From assembly GCA_014238415.1 (NCBI GenBank), contig JABABA010000007.1, forward strand, positions 85,205 through 149,204: a stretch of DNA of 64,000 nucleotides, written 5' to 3'. The notes beneath the pieces are model-generated. The model had not been told where the DNA came from, ran no database searches, and worked only from the letters and a program-made list of their open reading frames with translations. Source of the DNA: Planctomycetota bacterium (GTDB lineage: Bacteria; Planctomycetota; UBA1135; GCA-002686595). Of this stretch, positions 57,371 through 64,000 are shown piece after piece (position 1 is the stretch's first letter; the number at the start of each line of letters is the position of its first letter). The position numbers and the translations under genes are program-made.

Positions 57371-57840
57371 GAGTCCACCTCACCAGAAGGCTGGCGCAGG
57401 ATCGGGCGCAGGGTCTCCAGAAATTGTTCAACGTCACGAAACTCGCGATAGACACTGGCAAAGCGCACATAGGCCACCTGATGAATGTTTCGCAATTCAT
57501 CCATCACGAGTGAGCCGATGACCGAACTCTGCACCTCACGATCGAACTCACCCTGGCAGCGGGCTTCAATACGCCCCACAGCCGCTTCAATGTCCTCTAT
57601 GCTGATGGGAAGTTTTTCGCAGGACCGCAGCATTCCCGCGCGGATTCTCTCGCGCTCAAAACGCACTCGCTCGCCATTCTTCTTGACCACTCTGAGGGGT
57701 GTCTCCTCCACTCTCTCGTAGGTGGTAAAACGCTGAAAACAGCCCAAGCACTCGCGACGACGCCGAATGGCGCCGCCGTCAGCAGATGTTCTGGAATCGA
57801 CGACACGGTCGTCGCCAGCGCCGCAGCGGGGACAGTTCAT
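57367..57840 (-). CDS. nrdR: Transcriptional regulator NrdR
   Basis: A 157-residue protein with the full family layout: an N-terminal zinc ribbon (MNCPRCGAGDDRVVDSRTS, CLGCFQRFTTYERVE) and an ATP-cone (RVVKKNGERVRFERERIRAGMLRSCEKLPIS, EVQSSVIGSLVMDELRNIHQVAYVRFASVYREF). NrdR represses ribonucleotide reductase genes when dATP is bound. No NrdR box (acaCwAtATaTwGtgt-like) was recognised in its own leader. Its stop overlaps the start of the double ATP-cone protein, so the two are made together. Confidence 0.97.
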   Translation of the reverse strand: MNCPRCGAGDDRVVDSRTSADGGAIRRRRECLGCFQRFTTYERVEETPLRVVKKNGERVRFERERIRAGMLRSCEKLPISIEDIEAAVGRIEARCQGEFDREVQSSVIGSLVMDELRNIHQVAYVRFASVYREFRDVEQFLETLRPILRQPSGEVDS

Positions 57841-57931
57841 GGAGATGGGCGTCTGGGCCCCCCGGGAGAAGCTCCAACGCAGCCCGCCACTCTACATCTT
57901 GCGTATGCATCGCCGCTAGAGGGGATCTGAT

Positions 57932-57956
57932 GCCAGGACTTGTGGTTTATCCTGGC
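57932..57956. terminator. Small hairpin between mnmE and nrdR
   Basis: GCCAGGA (57932-57938) pairs with TCCTGGC (57950-57956) around an 11-base loop, in the gap between the mnmE stop and the nrdR start. No T run follows on the minus strand. It may be a weak terminator or a leader structure of nrdR. Confidence 0.35.
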
Positions 57957-57981
57957 GCACGCGCTTGGACTCCTGCCGGGC

Positions 57982-59424
57982 TCATTTGCCCAGACAAAAG
58001 CGCGAGAAAATCCGGTCCAGCAGATCCTCCGAAGTGCTGCTGCCCTCGATCGAATCGAGTTCCCGACTCACCCCACGCAGGGCCTCAGCCACAAGATCCA
58101 GGGGCGCTGCCTGGGCCTTGAGTTGATGGGATTCAGCCAGGGCCTGTCTGGCAGAGCGCAAGGCATCCAGATGCCGAGCGCGGAGCTGACGCCCCAGGGC
58201 CTCTCCCTCGGAGGGCCGCGGCCCTGCCCCACTGTCCAGATGAGCGAGGCCAAGCAGACCTGCGGCCACCTTGCGCAAGGAATCGAGCCCCTGCCCCTCC
58301 TGTGCACTGACCGCGCACCAGCCCCGAGCTCCCCTGATCAAGCCGCCAGGAGGCTCCTGAGAGACCCCAGCCCGGTCAATCTGATTCCAGACCAGAAGGC
58401 CAGGAGGATCCAGATGCGCAGGGACCTCGGCCCCACCATCAAGCACCCAGAGCACCAGGTCTGCCGCCTGCACCTCCTTACGAGCGCGCTCCTGGGCGCG
58501 GGCATCAGGGGTCCCGGAGGGTGCCTCCTCTCCAGGGTCCTGCAGGGGACCGACCCCAGCCGTGTCAATCAGGGTCACTCGCCCGTTCCCCAAGGAGAGT
58601 TCTCCCCGGCGCACATCCCGGGTGCTGCCCGCCAGAGGATCAACCAGGGCGGGCATGGAATCGGGGGCGGAAGACATCAGGGCGTTGTAGAGCGAACTCT
58701 TGCCCGCATTGGGTGCCCCTGCCAGAACAACCCTCGGCAAGTCCGATCCCACATCCCGCGCGCTCTCCCAAAGGGTGGCCGCATGCAACTTCTCCAAGGC
58801 ACGTTGGAAGAGCGCTTCCAGTTCTTCCTCGGGCACGTGCCCCGTGTCGTTCTGATCAAAATCCAAAGAGGCCTCCAAGAGAGAGCGCAAGTCATCCAAG
58901 CATTCCCGCAAGCCCGCCATGCGCCTTCCAAGTCCACCCAACAGGAGCGCGCTGGCCGCTCGTCGCTGATCTTCATTGGCGCTCTCGATGAGGGCCAGGA
59001 CCCCCTCGGCTCGAGTCAAGTCCAGGGCGCCGTTCTCAAAGGCGCGGCGCGTGAATTCGCCGGGTTCGGCGCTGCGAGCACCGAGTTCCATCAGGCGTCG
59101 TAGCGCGGCTTGCATGAGGTGCGGGTTTCCCGGCAGGTGAAATTCCACAACATCCTCGCGGGTGTAGGATGCAGGGCCCGGCATCCATATCACGAGCACG
59201 GGACAGATCCCCAGACCGTCATTGAACTGCCCTTCGAAGACCCCTCGCGACTGGGGCTTCAGAGCCTCCTGTCCAGCGCCCTCTGTCCCGCAGGTGGTGC
59301 GCTCCAAGAGCCCTCTGGAAAGTGGTCCAGAGACCCGGATCACTCCCCGGCTGGCCCGTCCCACTGCGCTGCAAAGGGCGCAGATCGTGCTGCCAGAAGA
59401 GGACAGGACAGGATCGGGGTCCAT
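57982..59424 (-). CDS. mnmE: tRNA modification GTPase MnmE
   Basis: A 480-residue protein. With MnmG it installs the cmnm5 group on the wobble uridine of certain tRNAs. The N-terminal domain (TICALCSAVGRASRGVIRVSGP, YTREDVVEFHLPGNPHLMQAALRRLMELGARSAEPGEFTRRAFENGALDLTRAEGVLALIES) binds the tetrahydrofolate cofactor. The inserted G domain has the P-loop VVLAGAPNAGKSSLYNAL, STRDVRRGEL, IDTAGVG and a NQID-type G4 motif. The C-terminus ends CLGK, supplying the essential cysteine of the C-(I/L)-G-K motif. It lies five bases after yidC, as in many bacteria, but without the jag gene between. Confidence 0.96.
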   Translation of the reverse strand: MDPDPVLSSSGSTICALCSAVGRASRGVIRVSGPLSRGLLERTTCGTEGAGQEALKPQSRGVFEGQFNDGLGICPVLVIWMPGPASYTREDVVEFHLPGNPHLMQAALRRLMELGARSAEPGEFTRRAFENGALDLTRAEGVLALIESANEDQRRAASALLLGGLGRRMAGLRECLDDLRSLLEASLDFDQNDTGHVPEEELEALFQRALEKLHAATLWESARDVGSDLPRVVLAGAPNAGKSSLYNALMSSAPDSMPALVDPLAGSTRDVRRGELSLGNGRVTLIDTAGVGPLQDPGEEAPSGTPDARAQERARKEVQAADLVLWVLDGGAEVPAHLDPPGLLVWNQIDRAGVSQEPPGGLIRGARGWCAVSAQEGQGLDSLRKVAAGLLGLAHLDSGAGPRPSEGEALGRQLRARHLDALRSARQALAESHQLKAQAAPLDLVAEALRGVSRELDSIEGSSTSEDLLDRIFSRFCLGK

Positions 59425-59429
59425 CGCCC

Positions 59430-61391
59430 CTAGCGGCGCTTCTTGCGCCCCCCTCCGGACTTTTTGCTCGCTTGCTGTTGCTTCTGCATACGCGCCTGCT
59501 GCTCTTGCATCTCCTTCATGCGCTTCATGAACTTGCCAGGTTTGCGCGCCTTCTCTGTTTCGTCAATCGGCCAGATCTTGCGCACAATTGTGTACTCCGC
59601 GATACCGAACAAGCTCGAAGTGATCATGTACAGGGACAGCCCACCCGCATAGTTGTAGAGGAAGACCCCGAACAGGACCGGCATCCACAGCATCATCTTC
59701 TGCATGCGCGCCGCCTGCTCGTCCGTGGGCTTGGGCATCAAGCGCTGTTGCAGGATCCAGAGCACAACCATCAAGGGTGGCAGCACGTTCAAATACTCAA
59801 TCGTGCCGATGAAGGGCAAGTGCGTGTTGAAATCAATACGCAGCAGGCGATCGGGCATGGAGAGATCCTCGACCCACAAGAAACTCGCTTGACGAAGATC
59901 AAAGGAGACCCTCAGCGCACTGAAGAGACCGAAGAACACGGGGATCTGCAGAAACATGGGGAGACATCCTCCCAGGGGCGGGAACGCCCCCTCGTCCTGC
60001 ATGATCTTGGCCTGCTCCTGACGCAGCTTCTGTGGGTTGTCCTTGTACTGCTCCTTGACCGCGTTCAGCTTGGGCTGCACCCGTTTCATCTTGGTGGTGT
60101 GCTGGGCCATGGCGGTTTGAGAGCGACGGTTGATCGGAAAGAGAACGCCACGCACAAGCAGGGTCAACAGGATGATCGCCCAACCCCAGTTGCCCACCAG
60201 TCCCTCCAGAGCACTGAGAACAGTCAACAGGAGACCCGCGATTCCATCGAAGAACCCCAGATCCTCCACCATCAGGGCAGCGTAGGCCTCTTCGTCAGCC
60301 AGCATCAGGCCCTCGTCCTTGGGCCCCGCGTAGAGCTCGAAGCGATATTTGCTTGCTGCCCCCGGGCCGGGCATGGCCAAGGCCAGTTCCTGTTCCACCA
60401 GCATGCCGCGCCAGGCGCTGGAGTCCTCGCCGGGGTGATCGTCCAGCCAACCCTGATCAAAGACCCGTCGCCAACGGGTGCCCTTGAGCGTCTCGCGACT
60501 GACTGCGTCCGCTGCACGCAGCAACACAGCAAAGTACTTGTTGTCTACCCCCACAAATGCGGTTCGCAAACCACTGGGCAGGTCTCCTTCAAGATCGTCC
60601 AAGGCGGGTCCATCCCGACGCTCCTCCTCGTCCACCTCAAGGCCGTCGGCGGTTTCGTATCCCTTGCGGGCTTTTGGTTCGATGTAGTACTGATCCTCGC
60701 TGGACTCGGGCACGCCAACCGCTGGGATCAAGCGGAAACGTGCAGCGTGAGCGCTTAGTTCCTCAGAACCTGCAGGAGCCTCAATTCGCAGCAGCACCTC
60801 AAGATGCAAGGCATCCGGAACACTGCGAATCTCCTTGATCAGTTTGTAGCCCCCCGCCTTGGCCTGATGGCTGAAGCGCACACCGATCTTCTCGTCCCCG
60901 GAGAGAATCCACTCATGGGCCCAATGCACCTGGGACAAACCACCGGGAAAGTGGACTGCGCTGGAGGCCGAAGTCTCCATAAGCAACGACCCCACCGGGC
61001 CAGCTCCCAGGTCCATTGGACGCAGAAGCGAAATCCAATGGGCAACCTCCCTCTGCTGCTCTGGTTTAAGCAACCCGGAGTCGTACCAGCCATCCACGGA
61101 CAGGTCGCTGACCGTGCCGCCCAGGCTGTCGAAGCGCACCGCGTAGTGTCCCAGCTCCCCCACACGGCCAAGAATCAAGGACTCAGACCAGGGTTCGCCC
61201 TGCAGCACATCAACGGGAACCGCAGCGGGCACACGGGCTCCACCGGCGGCATCCTGACCCTCGGCCTGCTCAGCAGTGCCTGCACTGTCCCTTGGAGTCA
61301 CCTCGGGCTTCGGAGGCGGCGGAAAGAGCATCTGCCAGCCAAAGAGAATGCCGAAGGAAAGAAAGAGGAAGAGCGGAAGTCGCTTCTCCAT
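59430..61391 (-). CDS. yidC: Membrane protein insertase YidC
   Basis: A 653-residue protein, longer than the usual 540-600. After one N-terminal membrane segment (LPLFLFLSFGILFGWQMLF) comes an extended Pro/Gly-rich linker and the periplasmic beta-supersandwich domain to about residue 380. The insertase core has the conserved groove arginine (GWAIILLTLLVRGVLFPINR), the cytoplasmic hairpin (MKRVQPKLNAVKEQYKDNPQKLRQEQAKIMQDEGAFP), LGGCLPMFLQIPVFFGLFSAL and LPFIGTIEYLNVLPPLMVVLW. The C-terminus is Lys/Arg-rich, able to bind ribosomes. YidC folds and inserts inner-membrane proteins alone or with Sec. mnmE follows at five bases. Confidence 0.97.
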   Translation of the reverse strand: MEKRLPLFLFLSFGILFGWQMLFPPPPKPEVTPRDSAGTAEQAEGQDAAGGARVPAAVPVDVLQGEPWSESLILGRVGELGHYAVRFDSLGGTVSDLSVDGWYDSGLLKPEQQREVAHWISLLRPMDLGAGPVGSLLMETSASSAVHFPGGLSQVHWAHEWILSGDEKIGVRFSHQAKAGGYKLIKEIRSVPDALHLEVLLRIEAPAGSEELSAHAARFRLIPAVGVPESSEDQYYIEPKARKGYETADGLEVDEEERRDGPALDDLEGDLPSGLRTAFVGVDNKYFAVLLRAADAVSRETLKGTRWRRVFDQGWLDDHPGEDSSAWRGMLVEQELALAMPGPGAASKYRFELYAGPKDEGLMLADEEAYAALMVEDLGFFDGIAGLLLTVLSALEGLVGNWGWAIILLTLLVRGVLFPINRRSQTAMAQHTTKMKRVQPKLNAVKEQYKDNPQKLRQEQAKIMQDEGAFPPLGGCLPMFLQIPVFFGLFSALRVSFDLRQASFLWVEDLSMPDRLLRIDFNTHLPFIGTIEYLNVLPPLMVVLWILQQRLMPKPTDEQAARMQKMMLWMPVLFGVFLYNYAGGLSLYMITSSLFGIAEYTIVRKIWPIDETEKARKPGKFMKRMKEMQEQQARMQKQQQASKKSGGGRKKRR

Positions 61392-61433
61392 TGGATTTTG
61401 GTTGCCGGGGGTTAGGGACTGATTAGATGCGCT

Positions 61434-62249
61434 CTAGCGGCCGGAAAAAAGCCGCTCCGCCAGGAATTCAGGGAGGTCGTCCACCGCGCGGATCGCTGCG
61501 GCAGCACGCTCGATTTCATACTCAATACGGCGGAAAGTAATCATCTCGCCGTCAAATAGCAGGTAGGACAGGCAACAGTCTCCGTCGCGTGGTTGACCTA
61601 CAGAGCCCACATTGACAATCACCCGGCAATCGGGAGAGTCGCCGAGCAGGTAGGGTCCAGAGGTGCCTCGGGGCAGGAAGTAGCGTTCGTCTTCGTAGTA
61701 GATCCCGGGCACATGGCTGTGCCCCACAAAGCAGACGCTACGGGTCATGGCAGCGAAATTCTCTCTCATCTTCGCTTGATCCTTGATGTCCCGAGGCAGC
61801 ATGTACTCGCGCACCGGGTCCCGCGGACTGCCGTGTGCATACATGGCACGCTCATCACTGGCGCTGGCGGACAAACCGGAGATGAAATCCCAGTACACAT
61901 CGCAACGCTCACGATCAGAGTCCAATTCTCCACGCGTCCACTCGATTGCCATGCGAGCCTTGGGATTGAAGTCGCTGGCAGAAGATAGCAGCGCTTCCTC
62001 GTGGTTACCCTTGAGGCATAGACCAGGCTGAAGTTCCGACTCCGCAACACCCTCGGGCCAACGGGCCTGCTCGCCGCACAAGTGCATCACCAGATCCAAA
62101 GCGTAGCGGGGATTCGCACCATAGCCCACCATGTCACCCAGACACACAAAGCGTTGCACCCCCTGTTTGTGGGCATCATCAAGCATGGCCTCAAGAGCCG
62201 GCACATTGCCATGCAAGTCACTGATAATGGCGGTGAGGGGAAGAGACAC
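61434..62249 (-). CDS. Calcineurin-like metallophosphoesterase (YfcE/Apa-like)
   Basis: A 271-residue protein. The metal motifs are AIISDLHGNVPALEAML (D-x-H), VCLGDMVGYGANP (GD-x-VGYG), LCLKGNHEEALL (GNH-E), VGHSHVPGIYYE (GHSH) and IVNVGSVGQPRDGD. The set matches bacterial phosphodiesterases acting on nucleotides or phospho-substrates with two divalent metals. The start is GTG at 62249. It sits between the MraY/WecA-like and yidC genes in the same direction. The substrate is unknown. Confidence 0.88.
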   Translation of the reverse strand: MSLPLTAIISDLHGNVPALEAMLDDAHKQGVQRFVCLGDMVGYGANPRYALDLVMHLCGEQARWPEGVAESELQPGLCLKGNHEEALLSSASDFNPKARMAIEWTRGELDSDRERCDVYWDFISGLSASASDERAMYAHGSPRDPVREYMLPRDIKDQAKMRENFAAMTRSVCFVGHSHVPGIYYEDERYFLPRGTSGPYLLGDSPDCRVIVNVGSVGQPRDGDCCLSYLLFDGEMITFRRIEYEIERAAAAIRAVDDLPEFLAERLFSGR

Positions 62250-62292
62250 TGGATCAATGCGGACCGGGTAGGGCAGCGTTTAGGGGGAAGGA

Positions 62293-63195
62293 TTATCTCC
62301 GCCCGGCGGCCCGGGTACAACCCGAACTGGCAGTGAACCAGACCAACAATCCAAACCCCAGACCAACGCCCCCCAGCACCCAGGGCCATCCTGCCAGGCA
62401 CCAGAGGGGCCAGAGGATCAGCAAAGCGGCAATCGGCGGCCAGGATCGGGCCTCCAAGCGATGACCCAGGTGCCTGCGATCGGCTCGCCAGAAGGGCTGG
62501 CCCCCGCGCCAACGAAGGACCACAACCCGGGAGAGGTCCAGAGCAGGCAGGATCAGGGCCAGCCAGGCCCCGGGCTGAGAGGCCACCAGAATGCCCAGCA
62601 GGTGGCTGCCGGCATCCCCCAGGTACGCCCGCGGCTGGGAAACCGAGTTCTCATGAGAGCGCCTCCCGAGTAGATTCAGCGGCAGAAACCCCAACAATGC
62701 CGCGCGCAGCGCCCAAGGTGTACCCGGCAGCAGCAAGGCCCAGCCCGCACACAAGCCATTGGAGTGATCGAAGGTATTGGCCAGATTCTGGGCCACCACT
62801 GCGAGGGCCAGGTCCTGTCCCAAGACCAGAAGATCACCGCTCTGAAGAGATCCGCGCTGGAGTGAGAACAGCAACCCCACCATGAACTGGCCGATCAGCT
62901 TGGGCAGTGCTGCCAGGGGCCTGAAATCATCCCAGGTGCCCAGGATCCAGGCACCACCAAGCGCGGCCCAGGGCAGGGGTCCCATTCCCATGTCAGCGAA
63001 CTCGACCCCGATCAGGACGAGCAGGATGGTCAGACCTCCGATCGGAGGCACACGCGGGGCATTCATGCCCGCGTCCTCCTCAGCACCCGACCAGCCCCTG
63101 CCCAGCCAACCCAGACGCCGAGCCGACGCTGCGAGCATGCCCCCCAACAGCAGGGTCACCAGGGCAATTCCGGCCAGCTGAGGCCAGGAGATCAC
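62293..63195 (-). CDS. MraY/WecA-family polyprenyl-phosphate glycosyl-1-phosphate transferase
   Basis: A 300-residue polytopic membrane enzyme. Family motifs are GTWDDFRPLAALPKL (DD motif), NLANTFDHSNGLCAGWALLL (N-x-FDxxxGL, with His replacing the usual Gly/Asp) and YLGDAGSHLLG (GD-x-GS). Eight to ten hydrophobic segments are visible. MraY makes lipid I, and WecA-like enzymes start O-antigen or teichoic-type glycans. The short length and divergent D-H-S-N-G-L motif point to a WecA-like branch rather than peptidoglycan MraY. The start is a GTG overlapping the nadD stop (GTGA). Confidence 0.8.
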   Translation of the reverse strand: MISWPQLAGIALVTLLLGGMLAASARRLGWLGRGWSGAEEDAGMNAPRVPPIGGLTILLVLIGVEFADMGMGPLPWAALGGAWILGTWDDFRPLAALPKLIGQFMVGLLFSLQRGSLQSGDLLVLGQDLALAVVAQNLANTFDHSNGLCAGWALLLPGTPWALRAALLGFLPLNLLGRRSHENSVSQPRAYLGDAGSHLLGILVASQPGAWLALILPALDLSRVVVLRWRGGQPFWRADRRHLGHRLEARSWPPIAALLILWPLWCLAGWPWVLGGVGLGFGLLVWFTASSGCTRAAGRR

Positions 63196-63842
63196 AGAGT
63201 TCCTTCCCCGTACAACCCGCGACGCTCGATGTAGACCCTCACCCCCTCATGGAGCAAGCCCCCATCCAATTCTCCCCCGGCCAACCCCGCGCGAATCAAG
63301 CTGGACTCGCCGGGGTGCGGCTCCATGGGACAGAACCCCGCGCGAAGCAGGGCACCCATCTCCGACCCCAATGCTTCGACCGCCGCCGCCAACTGCACCG
63401 AAGCCTCCTGACTTCGAAGAACCACCAAGGGTGTGGCCAATTCAAAAATCTGTTCGATGTCCTTCCAGCCGGGCAGCCCCGGCAAGTTGTCCGAGCCCAG
63501 GATCAGATGCATTTCGACCCCCGGCCGGGACAGTTCGCGCAGGGTGTCAACGGTCCAGGAGACTCCCCCACGCTCCAGTTCCAGCGTCGCCACACGCATC
63601 TGCGCTTCGCAAGCCAGGGCCAGTTCCAGCATGGCCACCCGATCCTCCGCCGGGGCCAGGGGCCGCCCACGCTTGTAAGGGGACTCAGCAGCGGGCACAA
63701 AAAGCACCTCCGAAAGGTCTGCTGCCAAGCGGGCGGTCTGTGCCACCACCAGATGCCCCAGGTGCACGGGATTGAATGAGCCTCCTAGCACTCCCATGCG
63801 AATAGGCCCTGGAGAGGTGTCGGACGGGGGATGGGAGCTCAT
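63192..63842 (-). CDS. nadD: Nicotinate-nucleotide adenylyltransferase NadD
   Basis: A 216-residue nucleotidyltransferase that joins nicotinate mononucleotide and ATP to deamido-NAD. The HxGH-containing N-terminal MGVLGGSFNPVHLGHLVVAQTA, then SEVLFVPAAESPYKRG, DTLRELSRPGVEMHLILGSDNLPGLPGWKDIEQIFELATPLVVLR and the C-terminal VRVYIERRGLYG are typical. Start at ATG 63842 leaves 15 residues before the core; ATG 63797 is a possible alternative. The usual partners rsfS and obg are not seen in the remaining bases of the window. The stop overlaps the next gene as GTGA, so it heads a tightly coupled run. Confidence 0.93.
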   Translation of the reverse strand: MSSHPPSDTSPGPIRMGVLGGSFNPVHLGHLVVAQTARLAADLSEVLFVPAAESPYKRGRPLAPAEDRVAMLELALACEAQMRVATLELERGGVSWTVDTLRELSRPGVEMHLILGSDNLPGLPGWKDIEQIFELATPLVVLRSQEASVQLAAAVEALGSEMGALLRAGFCPMEPHPGESSLIRAGLAGGELDGGLLHEGVRVYIERRGLYGEGTL

Positions 63843-63953
63843 TGCAGGCCTTGATCGAGGAAAGGGGTGACCATCGGGGCTGCCCAGGGTAGCGCCCAGA
63901 GAACCAAGGGGAAGGCTCGGACTGGACTCCTGTCCCCCTTGGCCTTATCCTCT

Positions 63954-64000
<47 letters not shown>

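Overview
The window is a GC-rich bacterial chromosome segment, almost entirely coding, with genes packed into short same-strand runs. Many starts and stops overlap as ATGA or GTGA. The gene content points to a member of the Planctomycetota or a close relative. The pointers are an ECF sigma factor translationally coupled to a Ser/Thr kinase with a long repeat tail, large secreted FG-GAP/ASPIC-UnbV and carboxypeptidase-regulatory-domain proteins, a secreted protein with a cysteine-containing C-terminal domain, and sulfatase-superfamily and CBM9/DUF5916 proteins. This placement is an inference from gene content; no rRNA or tRNA gene was seen.

Layout. 1-8.4 kb (minus): an envelope operon of membrane M28 peptidase, GT39-like TPR membrane protein, sulfatase-superfamily lipoprotein and a large multi-domain secreted protein cut by the window edge. 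8.5-18.4 kb: a CRTAC1-type lipoprotein, a thioesterase, a Nudix hydrolase, an S51-like secreted protein, an FAD oxidoreductase, and a fused transporter/acyltransferase/acyl-activating protein that lacks its last subdomain. 18.5-23.9 kb: a secreted adhesin-like protein, then the kinase and its sigma factor. 24-27.1 kb: thiC under a TPP riboswitch, and an LhgO-type oxidase. 28.2-30.4 kb: a secreted HEAT-repeat gene interrupted by one in-frame TGA, followed by a hairpin that fits a bacterial SECIS element; this is the best candidate for something new. 30.5-35.3 kb: a DUF5916 protein, an MFS permease and lysine 6-aminotransferase. 35.6-38.9 kb (plus): rnpA, yidD, a PD40 propeller protein, a FixJ-type regulator and an MBL-fold hydrolase. 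38.9-50.3 kb (minus): prkA, DUF444, spoVR, a RecB/Cas4-like nuclease and four glycosyltransferases. 50.4-51.4 kb: a secreted glutaminyl-cyclase-like M28 protein. 51.5-63.8 kb (minus): nadD, a MraY/WecA-like transferase, a phosphoesterase, yidC, mnmE, nrdR, a NrdD-like protein with two ATP cones that has apparently lost catalysis, and smc. The window ends in a poly-C run that looks artefactual.

How the genes work together. The HEAT gene reads in one frame across the TGA, with a signal peptide upstream and more than 600 HEAT codons downstream. Its decoded motif would be Gly-Cys-Sec-Gly at the N-terminus of the exported protein. NrdR and the adjacent ATP-cone protein suggest a nucleotide-sensing regulatory pair. 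The prkA/DUF444/spoVR module is the widely conserved stress and stationary-phase set, here continuing into a surface-glycan glycosyltransferase run.
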